The position numbers and the translations under genes were made by a program. This document shows, piece after piece, positions 25,646 through 34,648 of a stretch of DNA of 64,000 bases. The notes under the pieces were generated by a model. The model had not been told where the DNA came from. It saw nothing but the letters and a program-made list of their open reading frames with translations, and made no database searches. Origin of the DNA: Vibrio sp. Isolate34 (GTDB taxonomy: Bacteria; Pseudomonadota; Gammaproteobacteria; Enterobacterales; Vibrionaceae); contig NZ_JAKEUO010000002.1 in the NCBI RefSeq assembly GCF_022397915.1, positions 365,313 through 429,312 on the forward strand, given 5' to 3'. Position 1 is the first letter of the stretch. Every line of letters begins with the position of its first letter.

Positions 25646-27532
25646 TCAAGCAAGCGGTAAGTCTGCAACCACCTGATTGAACGTGATACGAGCATTCTGA
25701 GCTTGCTCAGATAACTCGATCTTTTTCGCTTGTGCGGCACTAAGATTACTCTCGGCCTGCTCAAGTGCTTGTTGTAGGTTCTCTGGTAACTCGTGAGTTT
25801 CCATTTGTGAACCTTGCTCTAACACATAAGCGCGAATTTCTTTTTTCACTGCGGCAAGTTCTGTATAAGCAACACGCTCAAGTTCTGCGGCTTCTTGTGC
25901 TGCATCTCTTTCTTTCTCAAACTGAGCCAACGCCATACCTTCTGCAGACCATGGGTCCATGTCTGGTAGTTCTTCGATGTTAATCGTTGGCTCGATGTAC
26001 GCATCTTGATGGCGCAGGTCGAGATTAGTTGCACGAACTGCAGAGATCATCAGCATCACAGAAATAGCCAATAGCGGTAAACCACCCACAATTGCTGCGG
26101 TTTGTAGCGTACTTAGACCACCCAAGAACATCAGAATCGTTGGTAAGAACGACAGAGTGAATGCCCAGAACATACGGTTCCAACGCATTGGCTCTTCAGT
26201 CACATTGTTTTGAACCACAGACGCAAGGATGTATGAGATCGAGTCAAACGTTGTTGCTGTAAAGATGATACAAAGCAAAGTGAATACAGCGATTACTAGA
26301 GTGCTCATTGGCAACTGCGCTAGCATCGAGAAGATAGCCTTAGTTGCGCCTTCTGCATTCAGGATAGCAACCACATCTAGCTCACCAGAAAGCTGAAGTG
26401 ATAGGCCGTAGTTACCTAGAATCATGAAGAACAAGAAACAACCCAGTGAACCGAAGAAGATAGAACCTGACACCATTTGTTTAATGGTTCTGCCGCGAGA
26501 AATTCGCGCAACAAACAGACCCATACTCGGTGCAAATACTAGCCACCATGCCCAGTAGAAAATCGTCCAATCTTGTGGAAAGTGGGTGTTTTCAAATGTA
26601 CCGTAGCCACCAAATGGTTCCGCCCATGTCGCCATCACGAAGAAGTTAGACAGTAGACGACCAATTGAATCTAGGCCGGTTTCAAGCATGAAAATAGTTG
26701 GACCCGCAATCAGTACGAAAACCAACAGCCCCATCGCACCCCAGAAGTTGATATTACTTAGGATCTTGATGCCTTTTTCCAATCCAGCATAAGAAGAGTA
26801 AGCAAAAATTGCAGTACAAACTAAAAGTACCATCACTTGCGTTAGGTTGTTTTTAGGTAGACCGAATAGGTGATTCAGACCTTCAGTAATTAGAGGAGCG
26901 GCTAAACCCAATGTTGTTGCTGCACCGCCAAGTAGACCGAAAATGAATAGGATATCGACGATTTTTCCAGGTACGCCTTTACTGCGGTGCTCACCAAGAA
27001 CCGGCATTAACGCGCTAGAGATCTTTAGAACAGGCTGTTTACGTACGTAGAAAAAGTAAGCAATAGGAATTGCAGGGATTAGGTAGATAGACCAAGCAAT
27101 TGGTCCCCAGTGGAACAAACCGTAAGTTGCTGCCCAACGAACTGCTTCTTCACTGCCCGGCTCTAGTTGGAAAGGAGGTGATTGGTAGTAGTAAGCCCAC
27201 TCAATACAGCCCCAGTACAAGATACTTGCACCGATACCACCACAAAATAGCATTGCTGCCCATGATGCAGTTTTGAATTCAGGCTCTTCATCAGCTTCGC
27301 CCAGTTTAATCTGTCCCATATCACTGAACACAACGTAAACCATAAATGCACAAGCCGCGAGACCTAGCGCAAGATATAGAAACCCAAGTTGATCAGTCAT
27401 GAATGTTTTCGCAACCGCAATCCAGTCTGCGCCCTGAGTCGGGAACAAAATGAGCGGGAAAACTATCGTGAGTAGGAGTGCAATAGCACCAAAGAAGGTT
27501 GGCTTATCAATAAGCTCAAAAGTGTTTTTCAC
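25646..27532 (-). CDS. BCCT-family transporter (betaine/carnitine/choline type)
   Basis: BCCT carriers take up quaternary ammonium or related osmolytes. The 628-residue protein has about 12 membrane segments. The glycine-rich substrate/ion region reads GGIGASILYWGCIEWAYYY, close to the CaiT-like pattern and unlike the BetP form, so sodium coupling is uncertain. The tryptophan-rich TIFYWAWWLVFAPSMGLFVARIS signature is present. After the last membrane segment there is an extra cytoplasmic tail of about 110 residues, Glu/Ala-rich and probably coiled coil, which could act in sensing or oligomerisation. It starts with GTG at 27532 behind GGAA. The substrate could be betaine, carnitine, choline or DMSP. 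Confidence 0.9.
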   Translation of the reverse strand: MKNTFELIDKPTFFGAIALLLTIVFPLILFPTQGADWIAVAKTFMTDQLGFLYLALGLAACAFMVYVVFSDMGQIKLGEADEEPEFKTASWAAMLFCGGIGASILYWGCIEWAYYYQSPPFQLEPGSEEAVRWAATYGLFHWGPIAWSIYLIPAIPIAYFFYVRKQPVLKISSALMPVLGEHRSKGVPGKIVDILFIFGLLGGAATTLGLAAPLITEGLNHLFGLPKNNLTQVMVLLVCTAIFAYSSYAGLEKGIKILSNINFWGAMGLLVFVLIAGPTIFMLETGLDSIGRLLSNFFVMATWAEPFGGYGTFENTHFPQDWTIFYWAWWLVFAPSMGLFVARISRGRTIKQMVSGSIFFGSLGCFLFFMILGNYGLSLQLSGELDVVAILNAEGATKAIFSMLAQLPMSTLVIAVFTLLCIIFTATTFDSISYILASVVQNNVTEEPMRWNRMFWAFTLSFLPTILMFLGGLSTLQTAAIVGGLPLLAISVMLMISAVRATNLDLRHQDAYIEPTINIEELPDMDPWSAEGMALAQFEKERDAAQEAAELERVAYTELAAVKKEIRAYVLEQGSQMETHELPENLQQALEQAESNLSAAQAKKIELSEQAQNARITFNQVVADLPLA

Positions 27533-27601
27533 GAGTATTATTCCATTAAAATGAGAGAGGAATTATGAAGTGAACTCGTTTTTTAGAACAAATCGGGTCT
27601 A

Positions 27602-27616
27602 TTGTCGTGACGACAA
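27602..27616. promoter_or_regulatory. Perfect palindrome upstream of the BCCT gene, candidate operator
   Basis: TTGTCGT at 27602-27608 and ACGACAA at 27610-27616 are exact reverse complements around one G, 70 bases before the transporter start. The size and symmetry suit a dimeric repressor. I cannot name the regulator. Confidence 0.5.
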
Positions 27617-27704
27617 ATTGCTTTTGGCAAAGAGTAATAGGCAAGTCATGAGGTGCCTATGCAAAAGAGGGCAGTGGAAGGAATAGTGTAGAGTGAGGGT
27701 GACG

Positions 27705-28058
27705 TTAAATCAGAGCGAGAAGAATGCCACCAACGGTTGCCGCTGCGGACAGGTATTGCCCTGCTGAATAAGAACCATCGTCTTCTTCTTCAATCTTATC
27801 AGGGTGATCCATACCTAATGCGCCGTGAGCAAATGACTCAACCTTATCGGTCACGGTTTCGTTTTCCGCTTCGATTTTCTTCGCTTCTTTATCGATTTCT
27901 TTAAGAGCAGATAATAGGGCTTTGCCCTCATCAGAGAGCTTAACGGTATTTTGCTCAACCTTAAGAGGGGCGGGCTTTTCAGCTTCGGTACTCTTGGTTT
28001 GTGTGTTCATTTGCGAAGGTGAATACAGCTGAGTGTTACTCGTTCCTACTGGCGTCAT
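27705..28058 (-). CDS. Conserved hypothetical protein with C-terminal membrane segment
   Basis: I do not recognise a functional family. The 117-residue protein starts MTPVGTSNTQLYSPS at the ATG 28058, chosen because a perfect AAGGAG stands 6 bases before it. A charged middle part rich in Lys and Glu (about residues 30-90) is likely helical. The C-terminus is one hydrophobic segment (YLSAAATVGGILLALI) that would anchor it in the membrane with almost nothing beyond. It lies alone between the BCCT transporter and the ChaN-like lipoprotein, all on the minus strand. Confidence 0.75.
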   Translation of the reverse strand: MTPVGTSNTQLYSPSQMNTQTKSTEAEKPAPLKVEQNTVKLSDEGKALLSALKEIDKEAKKIEAENETVTDKVESFAHGALGMDHPDKIEEEDDGSYSAGQYLSAAATVGGILLALI

Positions 28059-28253
28059 ATCGCTCTCCTTACCTATCCTTAAATATAGTATCGGCAGAGG
28101 TGTGAAAAACTTGTGCAATTAATCATCGATAGTGATGTTTTTTATTCGCACATTATATTTTCTTCTGCTTAATCAAAACTGCTTGGTATTTAAGCAATTC
28201 CTATGCCGATATTTATATTTGTCGTGGAGCGTTTTTGAGCAAACTCTTAAGGT

Positions 28254-28287
28254 GTCAGACTTAAACTTAAATAAGCTTAAGTCTGAC
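28254..28287. repeat. Inverted repeat downstream of the ChaN-like gene
   Basis: An 11-base perfect inverted repeat (arm GTCAGACTTAA) at 28254-28264 and 28277-28287 with a 12-base loop, 8 bases beyond the stop codon at 28296. It may be a weak terminator for the minus strand, but no T-tract follows. Confidence 0.6.
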
Positions 28288-28295
28288 TCGCGAGT

Positions 28296-29255
28296 TTAAT
28301 CGCACTTAAGATCGGCGCCACGCTTAGACAGGTGCTTGTATGCTTTCATTCGGTTCTCTTTTTGAACAAAGCGCGCCGGTGGAGAAAGTACTTTTAGTTG
28401 GTAATCCGTCGTATCCGACGAGAACTCGGCAACCGGGCTGATAACTGCCACTTTTAGATCAGGGTTACGACGTAGAATCGAAGCCGCTGTGCCTAAACCA
28501 CCTTCTGTGTGGAACTTACCCGCTACATGAATTACCTGTTTATTTGGGTTCGATGCTAAGTAATCAACGATTGATTCAGCCATGGTCTCGTCCCAGGTAA
28601 CCTGAGCGGCAAACTGCTTTTCTGTTTGCTCTGGCGTACCGTGATGCATAGAAGCCATGAACTTTTCTTTGTAAGGGCTATCGCCATTATTAACCTCAGT
28701 CGCAACCCAATCTCGTTGTTCTGAAGAAAGCTGCTCTAGGTAAGGTAATCCCTTACGGCCAATACACTGAACGAAAGGCTTTGGAGCGTTTGCTGCGATA
28801 ACATCTAAATCATTCGCTTTAGCAAACTCAACCAGTGCGCGGTAATCACTTTCGTAATTTGGCCAAGCAGCTGCTTTGGAGATAAGCACTTGCTCACCAA
28901 TTTCACCGTTTAAGTATTGGTTTAGCGTGTCTTGATGCTCTCGAGTGAATTGTTCCATTGAAAGCGCAATGTTTGATGTTGCGTTGCGGCGCGCTTTTAA
29001 GAAGTCGGTTTGGAAACGATGAATTGCCGAGTGAGTGTGCCATTCGCCAATCAGAACCACATCAGCGTCAATCAACTGCTCAGGTAAAGCATTGAGAGAG
29101 AGCGTTTCACCTTTTGGAGAAGCAAACTGGTAATCATAGAATGTGGAAAGGGTGTCCGTTTGCGTGTTAGCCACTTGTTGAGAAGTGTTGTTTGAAGGTT
29201 GATTAGCACAGGCCGTAAGCAGGGTAGCTAATCCGATAAGAATAATACGTTGCAT
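28296..29255 (-). CDS. ChaN-like iron-regulated haem-binding lipoprotein
   Basis: The protein has a lipoprotein signal (MQRIILIGLATLLTAC, lipid cysteine at residue 16) and the PF04187-type domain of Campylobacter ChaN. Visible family features are VVLIGEWHTHSAIHRFQ, LSMEQFTREHQ and VIHVAGKFHTEGGLG, whose histidines and tyrosines are candidate haem ligands. The family is thought to bind haem at the outer membrane and support iron uptake. The 319-residue length fits. An AAGGAGGC ribosome site precedes the ATG. A good promoter and a Fur box lie just upstream, so iron repression is likely. Confidence 0.88.
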   Translation of the reverse strand: MQRIILIGLATLLTACANQPSNNTSQQVANTQTDTLSTFYDYQFASPKGETLSLNALPEQLIDADVVLIGEWHTHSAIHRFQTDFLKARRNATSNIALSMEQFTREHQDTLNQYLNGEIGEQVLISKAAAWPNYESDYRALVEFAKANDLDVIAANAPKPFVQCIGRKGLPYLEQLSSEQRDWVATEVNNGDSPYKEKFMASMHHGTPEQTEKQFAAQVTWDETMAESIVDYLASNPNKQVIHVAGKFHTEGGLGTAASILRRNPDLKVAVISPVAEFSSDTTDYQLKVLSPPARFVQKENRMKAYKHLSKRGADLKCD

Positions 29256-29279
29256 GAAATGCCTCCTTGAAGAACACGC

Positions 29280-29308
29280 ATATTAAAGGAGGCAAGATGA
29301 CATTTCAA
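29280..29308 (-). promoter_or_regulatory. Predicted promoter of the ChaN-like gene
   Basis: On the minus strand the -35 TTGAAA (29303-29308) and -10 TAATAT (29280-29285) are separated by exactly 17 bases and differ from consensus at one or two positions each. Transcription would start about 15-20 bases before the ribosome site. Confidence 0.75.
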
Positions 29309-29309
29309 T

Positions 29310-29328
29310 GCAAACGATAATCAATATC
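29310..29328. promoter_or_regulatory. Fur box upstream of the ChaN-like gene
   Basis: The 19 bases match the consensus GATAATGATAATCATTATC at 15 positions and sit one base upstream of the predicted -35 element. Fur bound here would cover the promoter edge and repress under iron-rich conditions. Confidence 0.75.
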
Positions 29329-29330
29329 AG

Positions 29331-30146
29331 TTAAATCTGTTTGCGATACACTCTCAGCATAAAGTCCGCTTCACAGTTGAATTGCTCAGCTTCGGTGAGT
29401 TGTTGTTTAAACTCTTCTGTCGCTTTCCAAGCAAACGGCGTCATCTGTAGCAGGTCGAATGCATCTGACCCCGATAGTTCCATCATATAGTTTAGTTGCT
29501 CTTGGTGTTCAAGCGTAAAACCTTCGATCACTTCTGGATCTTCGTCATGCAAGCGAACGCCATCATAAATCGCATCACGCAGTTGGTATAGGTGTCGACT
29601 GGCTGGTGTCACGGTGATCACGACACCATTGTCTTTGATGGTACGTTGCAGCTCTTCAGCCTTACATGGCGCGTAAATGCGCAGAATGCCATCTAAGCTG
29701 CTTTCAGCAAAGGGTAGGCGATGGCTAGAGGCAACTGAGAAGTCGACAGCAGGGTAGCGCTTAGCGGCGTATTTGATAGCAACCTTAGAAATATCTAAGC
29801 CAAAAATCGCACCGTTATTATTTTGAAGATTCAACGCGATTTCGTTGGTGTAATACCCTTCGCCACAGCCAATATCCAACAGGCTAGGATCTGTGTCTGG
29901 CAGGTAGCTAGAGCATAAGCCAACGACTGCTTGGCGCATTGGATCGTAATGGTTACCTTCAAGGAAGCGACGACGTGCCTGCATCATCTCTTTGTTGTCA
30001 CCAGGATCTTTTGAGCGTTTGTGGTGTGCTGGCATCAAATTGACATAGCCTTCTTTCGCTAGGTCGAACTGATGGTTCTTTTCACACTTAAACGTACGAT
30101 CGTGTTTAGATAAAGGTTGGTGACACAAAGGGCATTGGTAAGTCAT
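29331..30146 (-). CDS. rlmA: 23S rRNA (guanine745-N1)-methyltransferase RlmA
   Basis: RlmA methylates N1 of G745 in helix 35 of 23S rRNA using SAM. The 271-residue protein has the N-terminal zinc site Cys5, Cys8, Cys21, His25 (YQCPLCHQPL then CEKNH). The conserved GYVNLMPAHHKRSKDPGDN follows, then the SAM motif LLDIGCGEGYYTNEIA near residue 88. These features separate it from general methyltransferases. It is followed downstream by the ChaN-like gene, whose Fur box begins right at the rlmA stop codon. Confidence 0.95.
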   Translation of the reverse strand: MTYQCPLCHQPLSKHDRTFKCEKNHQFDLAKEGYVNLMPAHHKRSKDPGDNKEMMQARRRFLEGNHYDPMRQAVVGLCSSYLPDTDPSLLDIGCGEGYYTNEIALNLQNNNGAIFGLDISKVAIKYAAKRYPAVDFSVASSHRLPFAESSLDGILRIYAPCKAEELQRTIKDNGVVITVTPASRHLYQLRDAIYDGVRLHDEDPEVIEGFTLEHQEQLNYMMELSGSDAFDLLQMTPFAWKATEEFKQQLTEAEQFNCEADFMLRVYRKQI

Positions 30147-30211
30147 GACGATCTCAGAGGCATATAGTTGGGCGCAGATTCTATCAAAAAGGTCAGCATC
30201 AGGCTAAATAA

Positions 30212-30240
30212 AAAGGCCGGAGTGAACCGGCCTTTAATGT
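30212..30240 (-). terminator. Intrinsic terminator of yeaD
   Basis: A perfect 9-base stem 30212-30220 with 30227-30235 (AAAGGCCGG), 6-base loop. On the minus strand it is followed by a T-run. Confidence 0.88.
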
Positions 30241-30271
30241 GTCTTGCGTAGTGAACTGATGACTGAACAGG

Positions 30272-31156
30272 TTATTGAACAGAAATCGTTGTAATCAGCT
30301 GGTGGCTTTCGCCAGGCTGTAACGTTTTGCCTGCTTCTAGGCTTGGTGCGTGCAGTGTTGATTCTACGCAAAGCATGGTTAGGTAACCGTCGTCTTGCAT
30401 ATCACCCATACTAGTAGCGCCTTCAGCCCACGGGTTCCACAATACTGCAGAGTTATGGCCGTGGTTTTTAACCGTTAGAGTACGACCCAGCTTCTTATCA
30501 GCAACAAAGATTTGCGCTTCTGGCTGAGTGTAAACACGGTCAATTGTATCGGTTAGCACAAGCTCAGCACCACTTTGGCAGATCTTGCCACCTTGTAGGC
30601 TATCTATGTACTCAGCGCCCATACCAGTGGTCGTTGTATTGTGGATATCGCCAACGTTTAGGTAAGTGTGTAGCGCGCCAGAGAAAGTCCATGGCTTTGA
30701 ATCTGTGTTCTTCACATCTAATGTTACTTTTAGCTCATCGCCAATCTCAACATTCAAACGCGCATCGAACTGATGAGGCCATACTGCTAGTGTTTCTTCG
30801 CTTGGCTTCAGACCTAAGCTAACAATCACGCCAGCTTCGCTTTCACGGTGTTCAACCAATTGCCATTCACTTGAACGTGCAAAACCATGTGCTGGTGCTG
30901 CAATGCGACCAAACCAAGGCCAACATACTGGAATACCACCGCGCAGTGCCGTTTTGCCATCAAACTTAGCTTGTTGGCTCATCCAAATAAGGTCTTCTTG
31001 GCCTTGTGGTTGGAACGACACAACATGACCGCCAAATAGTGAAATCGCTGCGTTTGCTTTATCGTGGATAACGCGAACCAGTTTTACACCTTCGTGTTCA
31101 ACGATAGTGACATTGTCAGAAAGTACAGCCAGTGCAGATAGAGTTGATAAATCCAT
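30272..31156 (-). CDS. yeaD: D-hexose-6-phosphate mutarotase (YeaD family)
   Basis: The family interconverts the anomers of glucose-6-phosphate and related sugar phosphates and has the aldose-1-epimerase fold. The 294-residue protein carries GGHVVSFQPQGQEDLIWMS, the RGGIPVCWPWFG motif and AHGFARSSEWQL. HTYLNVGDI contains a catalytic histidine, and WNPWAEGATSMGDM lies near the end. It lies downstream of gapA on the same strand, as in E. coli, but a terminator between them suggests separate transcription. Confidence 0.93.
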   Translation of the reverse strand: MDLSTLSALAVLSDNVTIVEHEGVKLVRVIHDKANAAISLFGGHVVSFQPQGQEDLIWMSQQAKFDGKTALRGGIPVCWPWFGRIAAPAHGFARSSEWQLVEHRESEAGVIVSLGLKPSEETLAVWPHQFDARLNVEIGDELKVTLDVKNTDSKPWTFSGALHTYLNVGDIHNTTTTGMGAEYIDSLQGGKICQSGAELVLTDTIDRVYTQPEAQIFVADKKLGRTLTVKNHGHNSAVLWNPWAEGATSMGDMQDDGYLTMLCVESTLHAPSLEAGKTLQPGESHQLITTISVQ

Positions 31157-31311
31157 TACATGATCCTTCTAAGGAAATTGAATTCAAATGCTGACTAGAA
31201 CGGTGCTTGTGCTTTCATGAGTAACAAGCTGAGTCAGTATTAGAATTGAATTTTGCGTTTGGGCTATCTCGATGAACTTAGATAGACGCGGTTTAAAAGA
31301 TAGCAGGTATT

Positions 31312-31340
31312 AAAAAGGCGACACTAAGGTCGCCTTTTTC
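31312..31340 (-). terminator. Intrinsic terminator of gapA
   Basis: A perfect 11-base stem 31312-31322 with 31329-31339 (arm AAAAAGGCGAC) and 6-base loop. Both sides have A/T runs, and it lies 60 bases after the gapA stop. Confidence 0.9.
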
Positions 31341-31398
31341 AAAGTCTGCTCAAAACAGTCTTCGCTAATGCTTATCTAAAGCTATTTCTAAAAAGAAA

Positions 31399-32520
<1,122 letters not shown>

Positions 32521-32752
32521 TTAACAATTGGGTGTAAGTGGTTGAAAATTGACCATTGCAAGTGGCTCTGTACCCTTCCAGTTGGGTAAAATACCCCTAA
32601 ATGATGATTCACTTATGAGTGTATATGTACAATGTTTTCTAGTGAGAAAGTATGTGCTACAAAACGACTCATATGCAAGCCTTTATAGAAAAAAGTAAAT
32701 ATAATAAATGAGAATGTGGAGAGATATTAACGTGATTCAAAAGGGAGAAAAT

Positions 32753-33151
32753 ATGATAAAGCCTGATGAATACTGGCGTGAACGCCTATCAGACGACGAG
32801 TTTGCAGTGTGTCGTCAACGTGGTACTGAAGCCCCATATAGCGGTAAGTTACTGCACAACCAAGACACTGGTGTCTATAGCTGCACATGCTGCGAAAGCC
32901 CTTTGTTTCTGTCGGACAACAAATACGACTCTGGGTGTGGTTGGCCTAGCTTTGATGCACCAGTGAATGACGAAGCAGTACGCTATATAGAGGATCTAAG
33001 TCACGGAATGAAGCGTGTAGAGATCCGTTGTACCGCTTGTGATAGCCATTTAGGTCACGTTTTTCCTGATGGACCGAAGACAACCGGTGAACGTTTCTGT
33101 GTTAATTCGGTGTCGTTAATTTTCAACAAAAATGACAAAAGTACGAAATAA
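32753..33151 (+). CDS. msrB: Peptide methionine (R)-S-oxide reductase MsrB
   Basis: MsrB reduces methionine-R-sulfoxide in proteins. The 132-residue protein has the zinc cysteines Cys44, Cys47, Cys93 and Cys96. SGCGWPSF contains Cys62, the probable resolving residue, and the catalytic Cys116 lies in RFCVNSVSL. It is the cysteine and not the selenocysteine form. I chose ATG 32753 because GGGAG lies 7 bases before it. An upstream in-frame GTG and ATG lack this. Next to gapA and yeaC as in E. coli. Confidence 0.96.
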   Translation: MIKPDEYWRERLSDDEFAVCRQRGTEAPYSGKLLHNQDTGVYSCTCCESPLFLSDNKYDSGCGWPSFDAPVNDEAVRYIEDLSHGMKRVEIRCTACDSHLGHVFPDGPKTTGERFCVNSVSLIFNKNDKSTK

Positions 33152-33250
33152 CTTGTAACTATTGTTTAATCCTTACAGGTCGCATTTGCTGATCGAATAA
33201 TACTGAATTGCCCAAGACTTCAGAATTTCAGAGTTAACTCTAGTACAAAT

Positions 33251-33284
33251 AAAAACAGCTACCATCATGGTAGCTGTTTTTTTA
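33251..33284. terminator. Bidirectional terminator between msrB and the DUF2989 gene
   Basis: A 15-base perfect stem 33251-33265 with 33267-33281 (arm AAAAACAGCTACCAT) flanked by A and T runs, serving both convergent genes. Confidence 0.9.
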
Positions 33285-33302
33285 TGTATATAGACGGTGT
33301 GA

Positions 33303-34118
33303 TCAATAACTCGGGACGATCGCTGGGCTGTAGACCCCATCCTCAATAGCCTCGACAATTTTGTCGGCGTCTTTATTTAACTGTTTGTATTTTGAATCTT
33401 CAAAACGATAGAGAACGGCCAGTTCCGCTTCTGATGCAATCGGCACATCAAACTCTTTGGCAACCATCGCCCAGACATACGCTTTTTCCATATGACCCAA
33501 ACTATGGTTGATGCTGGCCATCGACTTAAAGATCTCAGTATTGACGGCAGAGTTGCTCGACAAAGTTAAAGCATTATTAAGCAGCTTAAGTGTTTTTGTG
33601 TGGTCTCTGGTGGTATAGAAGGTAGCTAGGGCGTATTGCATATCTGCCGTGTTTAATGCCTCCGTTCCTTCTAACTGTAAGAAACTGCGCCTTGCGTTGG
33701 TATCGCCTGTTTGCGACCACAAAAAGTAGAGTGTTTCAGGCGTGTCTGATTGAGCGAGCTCTTCAACAATGCGTTCAGACTCTTCAATGCTGTGCATTAA
33801 AGAGGTAAAGCGGCGTTCTTGCAGTTTAGATTGGTCAATCGTTTCAATCTGTGCGGCAAGCTCTAGGCACTTTTTGTACGCTGTGACTAACTTGAACTCT
33901 TTAATCTTGTTGATTTCGGTAGGTTGCTTTTGAACTTCAAAACGATGCCAGATTAAGTCGGTACGTGCGACACGACATTGCCCATCGTTCATGTTCAATT
34001 GTTCACACTGCAGCCCCGGGTTACTTTGGCACAGTTGATCGGTATTTTTGTTCCCTTCAAGACACCCAACCAGAGTGAAAGGCAATAGGCTCATCGCCAA
34101 CCATTTCATAATTTTCAT
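33303..34118 (-). CDS. DUF2989-type lipoprotein
   Basis: The 271-residue protein has a lipoprotein signal peptide with lipobox LVGC (lipid cysteine near residue 19). An N-terminal region with three cysteines (LCQSNPGLQCEQLNMNDGQC) follows, then helical sequence resembling TPR or Sel1-type repeats (ALATFYTTRDHTKTLKLLNN and IFKSMASINHSLGHMEKAY). It fits the DUF2989 family seen mainly in Vibrio and relatives, of unknown function. A GAAGGAAT ribosome site stands before the ATG. The protein is probably in the outer membrane, since residue +2 after the cysteine is Leu. Confidence 0.82.
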   Translation of the reverse strand: MKIMKWLAMSLLPFTLVGCLEGNKNTDQLCQSNPGLQCEQLNMNDGQCRVARTDLIWHRFEVQKQPTEINKIKEFKLVTAYKKCLELAAQIETIDQSKLQERRFTSLMHSIEESERIVEELAQSDTPETLYFLWSQTGDTNARRSFLQLEGTEALNTADMQYALATFYTTRDHTKTLKLLNNALTLSSNSAVNTEIFKSMASINHSLGHMEKAYVWAMVAKEFDVPIASEAELAVLYRFEDSKYKQLNKDADKIVEAIEDGVYSPAIVPSY

Positions 34119-34222
34119 ATTCCTTCACTTGTGATCAAATACACTTATTTTCGGTCAGGTTCTTGACTCAATTCTGTTACGGGTTATTTTCTGGTGAAAA
34201 TTGTTAAAACTAAGGCTCTACC

Positions 34223-34504
34223 ATGGATGCAGAACAACTTCTTAGCGCAATGACACCCGAGGTCTACGAACGTTTAACTTACGCAGTTGAGACGGGTAAA
34301 TGGCCAGAAGGTACGGCGCTCTCAAAAGAACAGCGCGACTCGTGTATGCAGGCGGTTATGTTATACCAATCTAAACATAATTCTGAAGCTCAGCACATGA
34401 CAATTGCAGCTGGTGGTGAGATTAGCTTTAAATCTAAGTCTGAACTCAAGAAACAGTTTAAGTCAGACCAAGAAGATATTGTTAGGGTTAACCCGAATCA
34501 TTAA
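34223..34504 (+). CDS. yeaC: YeaC family protein (DUF1315)
   Basis: This 93-residue cytoplasmic protein aligns well with E. coli YeaC: MTPEVYERLTYAVETGKWP, LSKEQRDSCMQAVMLYQ and NSEAQHMTI are the conserved blocks. The function is unknown. In E. coli yeaC is next to msrB. Here it is close to msrB but separated by the DUF2989 lipoprotein on the other strand. A terminator follows the stop. Confidence 0.93.
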   Translation: MDAEQLLSAMTPEVYERLTYAVETGKWPEGTALSKEQRDSCMQAVMLYQSKHNSEAQHMTIAAGGEISFKSKSELKKQFKSDQEDIVRVNPNH

Positions 34505-34518
34505 GCCTAAATTACAAC

Positions 34519-34547
34519 AAAGGGGTGGCAATGTGCCACCCCCTTTT
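34519..34547 (+). terminator. Intrinsic terminator of yeaC
   Basis: GGGGTGGCA at 34522-34530 pairs with TGCCACCCC at 34534-34542, followed by C and a T-run. Confidence 0.85.
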
Positions 34548-34574
34548 AATGTTAAGCCGTTTATTTATAAGCAG

Positions 34575-34643
34575 TAAAACGATTTAGTTCACGTAAAATC
34601 GTTTTATTCGCATTCAAGCGTTTTATTTATTCGCATTTAAGCG
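34575..34643. repeat. AT-rich hairpin plus 18-base direct repeat between yeaC and ansA
   Basis: TAAAACGATTTA (34575-34586) and TAAAATCGTTTTA (34594-34606) form an inverted repeat, possibly the ansA terminator. Next to it TTTATTCGCATTCAAGCG (34603-34620) is repeated with one change at 34626-34643. The inverted arm is identical to one inside the MITE-like element at 37827-37839. Confidence 0.6.
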
Positions 34644-34648
34644 AAGGC

